From Lysobacterales bacterium (GTDB lineage: Bacteria; Pseudomonadota; Gammaproteobacteria; Xanthomonadales; Xanthomonadaceae), in NCBI GenBank assembly GCA_020442545.1, contig JAGRJX010000038.1:1-11215 (forward strand): 11,215 nucleotides of DNA, given 5' to 3'. Under the pieces are notes generated by a model. It worked only from the letters and a program-made list of their open reading frames with translations, searched no databases and was not told the origin of the DNA. Positions 1 to 7,577 of the stretch are shown here, piece after piece (the stretch's first letter is position 1; every line of letters begins with the position of its first letter). The translations under genes and the position numbers were made by a program.

Positions 1-474
1 GTCAAGGTCGACAGCATGCGCCAGAAGCCCTTGCTCGGCCTGTTCGAGGACGAGGACGGCAAGGTGACCGAAGTCACCTCGGAAAACCGTGACAAGACCA
101 TGGAAGACGCGCGCAAGGCGTGGAAGGAAGAGAAGCCGGACGCCAAGGACGATGCCGGCCCCTACCCGTGGATCAGCCACGTGGTTGTCCGCCGCGACGG
201 TTCTCGCCTGCCGGCCAGGCTCAAGGTGGTGTTCGAGGATGACTCCGAGGAGATCATCGAGTGGGACGACAATGCCCGCTGGAAGCGTTTCAGCTTCACC
301 AAGCCGGTGAAGATCCGCTCCGCGCAGCTCGATCCGGACAACGTCCGCTACCTGGACATGAACCGCCTCGACAACAGCCGCACGCGTGAGTCCAACCCCA
401 GCGCGGTGCGCCAGTTCGTGGCGGCCACGGCCTCGGTGGTCCAGACCTTCCTCGCACTGATGGTGACCCTATGA
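1..474 (+). CDS. M1-family metallopeptidase (aminopeptidase), C-terminal fragment
   Basis: The reading frame is open from base 1, so this is the 3' end of a longer gene; the ATG at base 16 is probably internal. The visible 157 codons end in a pattern I recognise from the C-terminus of bacterial M1 aminopeptidase-like proteins: a beta-rich stretch (VVVRRDGSRLPARLKVVF), an acidic-W-D element, RWKRF, then AQLDPDN and LD.N..DNS, followed by a hydrophobic tail. In full-length relatives the catalytic HExxH...E zinc site lies far upstream, outside this window, so activity cannot be judged here. The stop overlaps the start of the next gene (ATGA at 471-474), which implies translational coupling with the membrane protein that follows. 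The family call rests on this C-terminal pattern only, so an unrelated beta-sandwich tail cannot be excluded. Confidence 0.6.
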   Translation, partial: VKVDSMRQKPLLGLFEDEDGKVTEVTSENRDKTMEDARKAWKEEKPDAKDDAGPYPWISHVVVRRDGSRLPARLKVVFEDDSEEIIEWDDNARWKRFSFTKPVKIRSAQLDPDNVRYLDMNRLDNSRTRESNPSAVRQFVAATASVVQTFLALMVTL

Positions 475-1352
475 ACCTGTCCCGAAAGAGCGGCATGCTT
501 GCCGCAACCGGCCATGGCATCCGCGGCGCCTTCAGCTGGCGCCTGATCCTGCTGTGGATCCTGTTCCTCGCCATTCCCACCCTGCTGGTCGCCATGCCGC
601 AATGGCGGCTGCTGATGCCGATGATCGGCTATTCGGTGGATGCCGACAGCTGGGCTTCGACATTCAACGTGCCGGCAATCGGCGACCTGATCATGGCTAT
701 CGGCCGTCGCAACGGCAGTCCGGTGCCGGGCAGCGGCACCGCCCTGCTGCTGACGCTGCTGCTGTCACCGCTGCTGACCGGCATGCTGGTCACGCAGATC
801 CGGCAAGGCGGCGGCCTCGGATTCCGCGAGCTGATCCAGGGAGGCATCGCCGAGTACGGGCGCCTGTTCCGCCTGCTGCTGGTGTCGATCATCCCGATGG
901 GCATTGCCTTCGGCATCGCCGCTGCCGGCATGTCGGCGGCAGGCGATGCTGCCGACGAAGCGATCTACGCCGCCGACGCCGACTTCGCGAAGAACCTGGC
1001 GATGATCTTCGGCGGGATCGTGCTGCTGCTGGCGCACAGCACGGTGGAAGCCGGTCGCGCATACCTTGCCATGGATGGTCGCCTGCGATCGGCTTTCCGC
1101 GCCTGGTGGCGTGGCCTCAAGCTGCTGCTGCGTCGGCCGGTCGCCACGCTCGGCGTATACCTGCTGACAACGATCATCTCGCTGCTCGCGGCGCTGTTGT
1201 TCATCACCCTGCGCGTCAACGTCTCGGCAGCCGGCATCGGTGGTTTCGTGCTGGCAATGCTGCTGACCCAGCTGATCGTCGCCAGCCTGGTCTGGGGGCG
1301 CATTGCGCGGCTCGGCGGGATTAGTCGCCTTGCCGACGCGCCGCGACGCTGA
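471..1352 (+). CDS. Polytopic membrane protein of unknown function, coupled to M1 peptidase
   Basis: A 293-residue inner-membrane protein with about six predicted helices by eye: residues 25-43, 91-108, 133-154, 175-193, 225-247 and 255-275. Basic residues flank several of them, for example RR at 79-80, R133 and the RAWWRGLKLLLRRP segment near 210-223. The first helix is followed by a loop of about 45 residues rich in polar residues. I recognise no catalytic motif, transporter signature or named family. The ATG overlaps the stop of the upstream peptidase gene by ATGA, so the two are almost certainly co-translated, and a probable terminator follows at 1364. The pairing suggests that it anchors, exports for or otherwise assists the peptidase, but that is inference from position alone. 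A permease-like subunit is another possibility. Confidence 0.75.
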   Translation: MNLSRKSGMLAATGHGIRGAFSWRLILLWILFLAIPTLLVAMPQWRLLMPMIGYSVDADSWASTFNVPAIGDLIMAIGRRNGSPVPGSGTALLLTLLLSPLLTGMLVTQIRQGGGLGFRELIQGGIAEYGRLFRLLLVSIIPMGIAFGIAAAGMSAAGDAADEAIYAADADFAKNLAMIFGGIVLLLAHSTVEAGRAYLAMDGRLRSAFRAWWRGLKLLLRRPVATLGVYLLTTIISLLAALLFITLRVNVSAAGIGGFVLAMLLTQLIVASLVWGRIARLGGISRLADAPRR

Positions 1353-1363
1353 GCTGTCGGAGC

Positions 1364-1400
1364 GATTGGCTGGCGCGGTCCGTGCCGGCCAATCCTTTCT
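1364..1400 (+). terminator. Probable rho-independent terminator after the membrane-protein gene
   Basis: GATTGGC-T-GGC (1364-1374) pairs with GCC-G-GCCAATC (1384-1394), an 11-bp stem with one G-U pair and a 9-base loop. It is followed directly by CTTTCT. It lies 12 bases past the TGA at 1350-1352. The T tract is short and interrupted, so termination may be partial. Confidence 0.5.
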
Positions 1401-1441
1401 GAATCCGAACCCGCCGGAGCCCCTCTTTCCGGCGAATCGGC

Positions 1442-1450
1442 TGCTAGACT
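1442..1450 (+). promoter_or_regulatory. Extended -10 promoter element for the M13 peptidase gene
   Basis: TG-C-TAGACT fits an extended sigma-70 -10 element (TGnTAnnnT) and lies 29 bases before the ATG at 1479, giving an expected leader of roughly 22 nt. No good -35 hexamer is present at the usual spacing, as is common for extended -10 promoters. The place where a -35 would lie is inside a 7-bp dyad, CGCCGGA (1412-1418) and TCCGGCG (1428-1434), which could be an operator or chance. Confidence 0.4.
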
Positions 1451-1478
1451 TCTCGCTCTCCAGGCCAGTCGCCACTTG

Positions 1479-3431
1479 ATGCCAATCGATTCTGTTGTCC
1501 GACGTCCGTCTGTCCCGGCCATGAGCCTGACGGCAATTCTTCTGCTTGCTCCCACCGCGATGGCTGTGCTGGCTGCCGGGTCGGGAACACCTGCTCCATG
1601 CGACGATTTTGCGGCCTGGACGACCAGCGAGCGCGGTGACAGCGCCGCGCTCGACCCCTTCGCCATCCTCGATGCAAACAGTCGATCGACGCAGATCGCG
1701 CTACTGCAGCGTGCCGCATCCTCGCCGAAGAACGACGTGCAACGGCTGCTCGGAGACCTGTGGGCCTCAGCGCTGGCCGAGCAGAAGCACGGCGTCGATG
1801 CGTTGAAACCGTTGCTCGAGCGCGTGAACGGCATTCGCCGCTCGCGCGACGTCGCCGAACTGATTGCCGCAGCCCAGCAGCAGGGCCTGCCGCTGCTTTT
1901 CCGCATCGACGTCGCCGCTGACCTTCGCAACCCGGAGCAGTCCCTCCTGTACCTTCGCCAGGGCGGTCTGGGTCTGCCGGATCGCGATTTCTACCTGCGC
2001 CAGGACCCGAGCACGATGGCGATCATGCAGCACTATCGCGCCTATGTTGAACGACTGCTCAGGCTGGGCGGTGGCGGCAAGAATGCCGCTGCGGATGCGG
2101 CGAAGATCATCGACATGGAAGCCAAGCTGGCGCGCGCCTCGCTCAGCCTTGGCCAGCTACGCGACCCCAACAACAGCTACCTGCCGACCGACATCAAGGT
2201 GCTGGACAGGCAGTATGCAGCATTCCGCTTCAAGGACTTCTTCCGCAGCCTTGGTCTTCGCGGCCTGAGCGCTGTCTCGCTGGCGCACACATCGTTTTTT
2301 GTCCAGGCCGACCATCTGCTGGCATCTGGATCGCTGGACACCTGGCGCGCCTATCTGCGCTTCCACCTGCTCCACAGCCTGGCTCCGTGGCTGGGCGGCG
2401 ATGTCGCCGAAGCGCACCGCGATCTGTTCGATGAGCAACTGCTGGCCCGGAAGGCAACTGTCGAGCCTGAGCAGCGCGCCCTGCAGACCGTGCACCAGCT
2501 ACTTCCGGACCTTCTGTCGGCTGCCTTTCTTGCTCGCACCGACGCTGCACGTCTGGCCGCCGCACGCAGCCTGATCGATGCCGAAGTGGCCGTCCTGCGG
2601 CAGGCGCTGGAGGACTCACAGTGGCTTGGCCGCAGTGCCCGCGACGCCGCCGCCGCCAAACTGGACGCGCTGCTGGTCGACGTCGGCGGCGAGCGCGGCA
2701 GGGTCAACACCACCGGCCTGAGCTTCCAGCGCCAGCAGCTGGCGCGCAACGCGCTCGCTGTTGCCGGCTGGCGCCAGCGTGACGCCCTCGCCCGCATCGG
2801 CCGCGCCCCGGCCGTTACCACCATTCCCGCACAGACACCCGCCGCATTCTACGACCCGAGCCACAATCGACTTCAGGTATCGGCCGCGTTTGCCGCACCG
2901 CCGCTGTTCGACATCGGTATGAGCGTCGCTGCCCGCTTCGGTGGCTTTGGCGCGCTGATCGGACATGAACTGAGCCACGGCTTCGACCTGACTGGCAGCA
3001 AGTTCGATGCCATGGGGCGAACACGACCATGGTGGTCTCAGGACGACTACGTCGCCTACGCCCGACGCAACGAACCGCTGAGCACGCAGTTTGACGCCTA
3101 TCGAGAAGACGGGGTCCGCATTGACGGCAACCGCAGCCATATCGAGAACGCGGCTGATCTGGCCGGCCTGGAGTTGTCGTGGTCGGCCTACCGCGCCGCT
3201 TCCGGATCCAGCGCCGCGCCGGCGGACGACCGTGCCTTCTTCCGTGCCTGGGCCGCTTTGTGGCCGGCAGGTTCGGATACCCTCACCACCGACGGCCTGC
3301 AGGCCCCCGCCGCGCTGCGCATCAACGGACCGCTGGCCAACATGGATGCCTTTGCAACCACCTTTGAATGCAAACCAGGCAGCGGCTTCATGCTCGCTCC
3401 GGAGAAGCGCGTGCGAATCTGGGCCAGATAG
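1479..3431 (+). CDS. Exported M13-family (neprilysin/PepO-like) metallopeptidase, divergent active site
   Basis: A 650-residue protein counted from ATG 1479; TTG 1476 and ATG 1521 are alternative starts, and none has a clear Shine-Dalgarno. Residues 1-35 look like a Sec signal peptide (RR, then a hydrophobic run through LLLAPTAMAVLA), so it should act in the periplasm or outside the cell. The C-terminal catalytic domain carries the M13 zinc motif HELSH (496-500), the third ligand in ENAADLAGL (E556, D560), the FD..G....WW segment, R614 in RINGPLAN, and the closing C...R.RIW. Two residues that are near-invariant in the family are changed: the Asn of N-A-F/Y-Y is Ala455, and the His of HSP...R is Gln608. 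The usual N-terminal NG.W signature after DDF is also not recognisable. It may be a peptidase with altered specificity or a catalytically weak homologue. It appears to be a single-gene unit between a terminator and rapA. Confidence 0.87.
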   Translation: MPIDSVVRRPSVPAMSLTAILLLAPTAMAVLAAGSGTPAPCDDFAAWTTSERGDSAALDPFAILDANSRSTQIALLQRAASSPKNDVQRLLGDLWASALAEQKHGVDALKPLLERVNGIRRSRDVAELIAAAQQQGLPLLFRIDVAADLRNPEQSLLYLRQGGLGLPDRDFYLRQDPSTMAIMQHYRAYVERLLRLGGGGKNAAADAAKIIDMEAKLARASLSLGQLRDPNNSYLPTDIKVLDRQYAAFRFKDFFRSLGLRGLSAVSLAHTSFFVQADHLLASGSLDTWRAYLRFHLLHSLAPWLGGDVAEAHRDLFDEQLLARKATVEPEQRALQTVHQLLPDLLSAAFLARTDAARLAAARSLIDAEVAVLRQALEDSQWLGRSARDAAAAKLDALLVDVGGERGRVNTTGLSFQRQQLARNALAVAGWRQRDALARIGRAPAVTTIPAQTPAAFYDPSHNRLQVSAAFAAPPLFDIGMSVAARFGGFGALIGHELSHGFDLTGSKFDAMGRTRPWWSQDDYVAYARRNEPLSTQFDAYREDGVRIDGNRSHIENAADLAGLELSWSAYRAASGSSAAPADDRAFFRAWAALWPAGSDTLTTDGLQAPAALRINGPLANMDAFATTFECKPGSGFMLAPEKRVRIWAR

Positions 3432-3474
3432 GTCCTGTCCGGGCAGCGCCGAACAAGAAAGCCTCGCGACAGCG

Positions 3475-3487
3475 TAAAATCGCGGCA
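3475..3487 (+). promoter_or_regulatory. -10 element placing the rapA transcript start at its ATG (leaderless)
   Basis: TAAAAT (3475-3480) matches the sigma-70 -10 consensus at five of six positions and is only six bases from the ATG of rapA at 3487. Initiation at the normal distance would begin on or within a base or two of that ATG. There is no Shine-Dalgarno before the ATG, as expected for a leaderless mRNA. No convincing -35 hexamer is visible about 17 bases upstream (AACAAG). Confidence 0.4.
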
Positions 3488-6360
3488 TGGCAGTTTTCGT
3501 TCCCGGACAACGCTGGTTCTCCATCGCCGAGCCCGAGCTCGGCCTCGGCACGGTGATGCGCCTATCGGGCCGCAGCGTGCAGATCGTCTTCACCGGCAGC
3601 GGTCTGATCCGTCAGTACGCCGTGGACTCCGCACCGATGCTGCGCGCGGAGTTCCAGCCCGGCGAGCGCATCCGCATCGATGGCCGCGAGTGGGTGGTGG
3701 CGTCCGTCGAGCGCGTCGATGGTGTGCTGCACTACCTCACGGGTGATCATCGTTTCGCCGAAGGTCAGCTGGATGCAGAACAGCCGGTATCGCAGGCCGA
3801 CCAGCGCCTGCTGTCCGGACGAGTGGACCGCAACGACCAGTTCGACTTCCGCTTCAAGTGCCTGCGCCGGCGAGCGCGGGCGCGGGCTCATCCGGGCTGG
3901 GGCCTGCTCGGTGCGCGCGTCGACCTGATCCCGCACCAGCTGCGCATCGCGGAAATCGCGGCCACCCGCCGGCCGCCGCGACTGCTGCTGGCCGATGAAG
4001 TCGGTCTCGGCAAGACCATCGAAGCCTGCCTCATCCTCGCTCAGGCGCTGGCCAGCGGTCGCGCCGAACGCGTCCTCATTCTGGTGCCCGAGAGTCTCGT
4101 GCATCAGTGGTTCGTCGAGCTGCTGCGACGCTTCAACCTCGCATTTGCGATCTTCGATGAAGAGCGCTGCGAGGCCATCGCAGCAGAATCACCCGGACGC
4201 AATCCGTTCGAAGAAGAACAACTGGTGATTGCCAGCACGGCCTGGCTTGCCGACGACGACGAGCGCCAGACGCAGTTGAGACGCGCCGGCTGGGACCTGC
4301 TGGTCGTCGACGAAGCGCATCACCTCGAATGGCATGCCGATACCGCCAGCAGCGGCTACCGGCTGGTAGAGTCGCTCGCGGAAAGCACGCCGGGGCTGAT
4401 TCTGCTCACCGCCACACCCGAACAGCTCGGCATTGACGGCCACTTTGCGCGCCTGCGGCTACTGGACCCGGCACGCTTCTGCAGCCTTGCCGGCTTCCGC
4501 GCCGAGAGCGCCCGCTACCTGCGCCTGTCACGCCTGGTCGACATTCTGGAGCGCGGCGACTCCCCTGAAGCGTCCGACATGGAAATGCTGGCGCAGTTGT
4601 TCAGCGGTGAGGAAACCGACCTGACCGGCCGACTCGGCCGCATCGCCAACGGCGACGCGCGCGCGCGCGAGGAGCTGGTGGATGCGCTGATAGACCGGCA
4701 CGGCACCGGACGGGTGATGATCCGCAACCGGCGTCGCGTGGTTGGCGGTTTCCCGAAGCGGCGCAAGGCAATCAGCGCACTTGCCGCCGGCGACGACCCG
4801 ACCCTCCCGGGCCGCCTGCTGGCCGAGATGCTTGCCGACTGGGGGCCGGCGTGGTGGGGCGAAGGCGAGCGCCATGCCGAGCCGGAACACGACTACCGGG
4901 ACGATCCGCGTCTTCACTGGCTGCTTGACGTACTGGACCGCCTCGACAACGACAAGCTGCTGCTGATCTGTCGGAGCCGCGCCAAGGTGCAGGCCATCGA
5001 GGATGCGCTGCGACTGCGCAGCGGCATGCAGGTCGCGCGCTTTCATGAGGGCATGAGTCTGCTGCAGCGCGACCGCAACGCCGCCTTCTTCGCCGATCCG
5101 GACGGTGCGCGCCTGCTTCTGTCTTCGGAAGCCGGCGCGGAAGGCCGCAATTTCCAGTTCGCGCACCACCTTCTGCTGTGGGACCTGCCACCGGACCCGG
5201 ACCAGCTGGAGCAGCGCATCGGCCGCATCGACCGTATAGGTCAGCGGCACGACGTGGTGATCCACGCCGCGGCAATCAACGGCAGTCCGCAGGCATTGCA
5301 GCTGCGCTGGTTCGATGAAGGGCTGGACGCGCTGGAGAACATCTGTGCCGACGGCCGGGAACTGCTGCGCGACTTTGGCGCCGAACTGCTGAAGCTGTGC
5401 CGGGACAGTGTGGACCAGGGGCCGCGTGACGACCTTTTCGACGACCTGCTACAGCGCAGTCGCGAACGTCATGCCGCACTGGCCCAAGCCATTGCCTCGG
5501 GTCGAGACCACCTGCTTGAATTGGCCAGCCAGCGTGGCGCCAGTGCGGGGCTCCTGCTCTCGGCGCTGAGTACCGAGGACCAGGCGGCGCGAAGCGACGA
5601 TTTTCCGCTGCGTCTGCTGGAGCAGTTCGGCATCCATCACGAGTCCCTGTCGCCGGGCGTCTGGGTGCTCGATCCGGAGTACGTCACCCACGATGCGTTC
5701 GATGCCTTCAAGGAAGGACCGCGTTCGGCCTGCCTTGATCGTGAGCTCGCCATGGCCCGCGACGACCTGCTGTTTCTCCGCCTCGACCAGCCGCTGATGC
5801 TCGGCGCGATGGATCTGCTGCTCAGCGGTGAAACCGGCAACGCCGCATTCCTCATCGACGACAGCCTGCCGCCGCGCACGGTGATTCTTGAAGCGGTCTT
5901 CGTACTGGAGTGCATTGCCGATCGCCGCCTGAACACTGACCGGTTCCTGCCGCCGGTGCCGCTGCATGTGGCCCTTGATACCCGACGTCAGCGCCGCGAT
6001 GACTTTCAGCCGGATAGTGCCGCTCTTCGTCGCGCCAGCAACCGTCAGATTGACCTTGGACGCTTTCGCCCGATCCTGAAGAAGCTGCTGCCACCCATGC
6101 TGGAAATGGCGGAAGATGCCGCACGCGAGGAGGCGACGTCCCGCGCCTCGGCGGCTGCCGAAATCGCCGCCCAGTGGGGCCGCGTGGAACGCGAGAGGCT
6201 GGTCGCGCTGAGCAGGATCAATGCCAGCGTCCGGGAAGAAGAAGTTGCCGCATTGGACAGCGAGCTCGCGGCGCTGGCCCAGGCGCTGCCCCGCGCCCGC
6301 CCGCGCCTGGATGCGCTTCGCCTTGTCGCAAGCCCTGATTTCCTTTCGCTCAGGACCTGA
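3487..6360 (+). CDS. rapA: RNA polymerase-associated SWI2/SNF2-type ATPase RapA (HepA)
   Basis: A 957-residue protein, close to the 968 of E. coli RapA and alignable with it from end to end. RapA binds core RNA polymerase and uses ATP to release stalled polymerase for reuse. Residues 1 to about 105 (PGQRW...ELGLGTV) match the tandem Tudor-like N-terminal domain. The first RecA lobe has LIPHQLRIA, Walker A DEVGLGKTIEA (from D170, K176), ILVPESLVHQW, DEAH (275-278) and TATPEQLG (308-315). The family-specific GFPKR is at 421-425. The second lobe has FHEGMS (519-524), AEGRNFQF (after E548) and the arginine-finger motif QRIGRIDRIGQ (576-586). The C-terminal spacer and domain contain RFLPPVP and end in RPRLDALRL, as in E. 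coli. It begins an apparent three-gene operon; the next start is 2 nt after the TGA. All key ATPase residues are intact. Confidence 0.97.
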   Translation: MAVFVPGQRWFSIAEPELGLGTVMRLSGRSVQIVFTGSGLIRQYAVDSAPMLRAEFQPGERIRIDGREWVVASVERVDGVLHYLTGDHRFAEGQLDAEQPVSQADQRLLSGRVDRNDQFDFRFKCLRRRARARAHPGWGLLGARVDLIPHQLRIAEIAATRRPPRLLLADEVGLGKTIEACLILAQALASGRAERVLILVPESLVHQWFVELLRRFNLAFAIFDEERCEAIAAESPGRNPFEEEQLVIASTAWLADDDERQTQLRRAGWDLLVVDEAHHLEWHADTASSGYRLVESLAESTPGLILLTATPEQLGIDGHFARLRLLDPARFCSLAGFRAESARYLRLSRLVDILERGDSPEASDMEMLAQLFSGEETDLTGRLGRIANGDARAREELVDALIDRHGTGRVMIRNRRRVVGGFPKRRKAISALAAGDDPTLPGRLLAEMLADWGPAWWGEGERHAEPEHDYRDDPRLHWLLDVLDRLDNDKLLLICRSRAKVQAIEDALRLRSGMQVARFHEGMSLLQRDRNAAFFADPDGARLLLSSEAGAEGRNFQFAHHLLLWDLPPDPDQLEQRIGRIDRIGQRHDVVIHAAAINGSPQALQLRWFDEGLDALENICADGRELLRDFGAELLKLCRDSVDQGPRDDLFDDLLQRSRERHAALAQAIASGRDHLLELASQRGASAGLLLSALSTEDQAARSDDFPLRLLEQFGIHHESLSPGVWVLDPEYVTHDAFDAFKEGPRSACLDRELAMARDDLLFLRLDQPLMLGAMDLLLSGETGNAAFLIDDSLPPRTVILEAVFVLECIADRRLNTDRFLPPVPLHVALDTRRQRRDDFQPDSAALRRASNRQIDLGRFRPILKKLLPPMLEMAEDAAREEATSRASAAAEIAAQWGRVERERLVALSRINASVREEEVAALDSELAALAQALPRARPRLDALRLVASPDFLSLRT

Positions 6361-6362
6361 CC

Positions 6363-6554
6363 GTGCTGAAACGTTTCCTGGAGCGACTCCGCTATCCGCA
6401 GCTGTTTGCCCTGTTCGCGGCACTGTTCGCGCTGGATCTGGTGATTCCCGATCCGCTGCCGTTCTTCGACGAGATCATGCTGGCGCTGGGCACGGCCCTG
6501 CTCGGCTCGCTGCGCAAACGCGGCGACTCCAGGCGGACGGGGAACGACCACTAG
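6363..6554 (+). CDS. Small inner-membrane protein (DUF6116-like)
   Basis: A 63-residue protein starting at GTG, 2 nt after the rapA stop, with AGGA seven bases upstream (6352-6355). It has an amphipathic basic start (LKRFLERLRYP), a helix at about 14-29 (LFALFAALFALDLVIP), a Pro/Asp turn (DPLPFFDE), a second helix at about 36-50 and a basic tail (LRKRGDSRR). This matches my memory of small two-helix Lysobacterales proteins labelled DUF6116, with the pattern R-(F/Y)-P-x-LF...IPDP-(I/L)-PF-(F/V)-DE. The function is unknown. Its tight coupling to rapA and the following deacetylase suggests co-expression, not a proven functional link. The domain name is from memory and needs an HMM search. Confidence 0.7.
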   Translation: MLKRFLERLRYPQLFALFAALFALDLVIPDPLPFFDEIMLALGTALLGSLRKRGDSRRTGNDH

Positions 6555-6556
6555 GC

Positions 6557-7387
6557 ATGCGCGTCCCGGTCCTGACCTACCACGCCGCGATCATCAGCGG
6601 CACGGACTATCTCGGTAACGACCATGTCGCGCTGGCCTCGGATCTGGAACTCATCCAGCGCTTTGGCCTGCGGATCGTCCCGCTGCAGCAGGTGGTCAAT
6701 GCACGGATCGGTCGTTGCGAACCACTGCCGGCGGGCTGCGTGGCGCTGTCCTGTGACGATGGCACCGACTACGACTACCGCGACCTCGAACATCCCGCCG
6801 CCGGACCGGTGCGCAGCTTTCACAACCTGATGACCGACTTCCAGTTCCGCCACGGCCACGAGGCGCAGCCCGGCCTGCACATGACCGCCTTCGTCACGGC
6901 GGATCCCGAAGCGCGTCAGCGCATGGATCAGCGCTGCCTGCAGGCGCGCGGCGACTTCAACGACGACTGGTGGCGACCAGCGCTGCTGTCCGGCCGCTGG
7001 GCCATCGAGAACCACAGTTGGGACCACAACCATCCGGAACTCGACAGTCCCGGTCCGCACGGGATTCAGCGCGGCGATTTCGCCAACATCGACCGTTTCG
7101 AAAAGGCCGAGTACGAAATCGCCCAGGCCCGCGACTACATCGACCAGCGCCTCGCCCCGTCGCGCACGCGGCTGTTCTGCTATCCCTTCGGCCACGTCAG
7201 CAGCTACCTGCACGACGAATACCTGCCGACACGCGGCGTCGAACTCGGACTGGATGCGGCCTTCTGCGACGGCGGCGAGCCGGTGACCATGGACAGCGAC
7301 CGCTGGCGGCTGCCGCGCTACATCTGCGGCTGGCACTGGAAATCGCCGACAGAACTCGAGCGCCTGCTCGGCACTCGCGCCATGTAG
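6557..7387 (+). CDS. Polysaccharide deacetylase / NodB-fold hydrolase, cytoplasmic
   Basis: A 276-residue protein. The frame is open back to 6221, but ATG 6557 is chosen because it follows the preceding stop by 2 nt and gives the typical deacetylase opening VLTYH. NodB-type motifs are visible: motif 1 ALSCDDGTDYD (putative catalytic base D67, metal ligand D68), motif 2 HSWDH (metal ligands H153, H157) and motif 3 RLFCYPFGH (Y209-G212). The family removes N- or O-acetyl groups from sugars of cell-wall or surface polysaccharides, or acts on related amide bonds. No signal peptide or membrane anchor is present, so a cytoplasmic substrate or precursor is likely, and the substrate itself cannot be named. 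A long insertion between motifs 1 and 2 (roughly residues 78-150) is rich in charged and aromatic residues. The TAG stop is part of a GTAG repeat, so the C-terminus may have been reset by repeat insertion. Confidence 0.8.
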   Translation: MRVPVLTYHAAIISGTDYLGNDHVALASDLELIQRFGLRIVPLQQVVNARIGRCEPLPAGCVALSCDDGTDYDYRDLEHPAAGPVRSFHNLMTDFQFRHGHEAQPGLHMTAFVTADPEARQRMDQRCLQARGDFNDDWWRPALLSGRWAIENHSWDHNHPELDSPGPHGIQRGDFANIDRFEKAEYEIAQARDYIDQRLAPSRTRLFCYPFGHVSSYLHDEYLPTRGVELGLDAAFCDGGEPVTMDSDRWRLPRYICGWHWKSPTELERLLGTRAM

Positions 7388-7406
7388 AGCGGAGCTTGCT
7401 CCGCTG
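7384..7406 (+). repeat. GTAG-type REP palindrome overlapping the deacetylase stop codon
   Basis: GTAG (7384-7387) is followed by AGCGGAG (7388-7394), loop CTTG and CTCCGCT (7399-7405), a perfect 7-bp stem that can extend by one more pair. The same 23 bases occur in reverse orientation at 9199-9221, and a variant at 9157-9179. The format matches the GTAG REPs known from Stenotrophomonas and relatives, which are mobilised by RAYT (TnpA-REP) proteins. The TAG of GTAG is the stop codon of the upstream gene. The hairpin may also protect or end that transcript. Confidence 0.75.
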
Positions 7407-7458
7407 GCAGCAACCCGCGCCCGGGCTAGGGCCTGTTAACGCTACGAAGACGGGCCAC

Positions 7459-7555
7459 GCCGCGTTTGGCCGCGTGCGATGCAAGGAAGAGTGAGCGAGC
7501 TTATGTCGATAAGTGACCGAGTGATGACGCCGCAGCGTGCGCGGCCAAACGCGGC
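7459..7555. repeat. Hairpin A inside the MITE-like element
   Basis: GCCGCGTTTGGCCGCG (7459-7474) is the exact reverse complement of 7540-7555, a 16-bp stem. Inside the enclosed 65 bases is a smaller stem CTTAT (7500-7504) / ATAAG (7509-7513) with loop GTCG. It is flanked by a direct repeat, AGTGAGCGAG (7490-7499) and AGTGACCGAG (7512-7521), which differ at one base. Confidence 0.7.
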
Positions 7556-7577
7556 CCAACCATTGTTTGAACGACGG

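Noticed and set aside
965..1930. 321-residue open frame on the minus strand
   Set aside because: It runs antisense across the end of the membrane protein, the intergenic promoter region and the start of the M13 gene, and its Arg/Ser/Ala-rich composition is typical of a shadow frame in GC-rich DNA.
2616..3593. 325-residue open frame on the minus strand
   Set aside because: Antisense to the zinc-site region of the M13 peptidase and the start of rapA, both supported by strong motifs; no recognisable domain.
5449..6423. 324-residue open frame on the minus strand
   Set aside because: Antisense to the C-terminal third of rapA, where the plus frame matches RapA clearly.
6221..6556. N-terminal extension of the deacetylase frame, starting inside rapA
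   Set aside because: It overlaps rapA and the small membrane protein in another frame, is Arg/Ala-rich, and the family's usual start fits ATG 6557.
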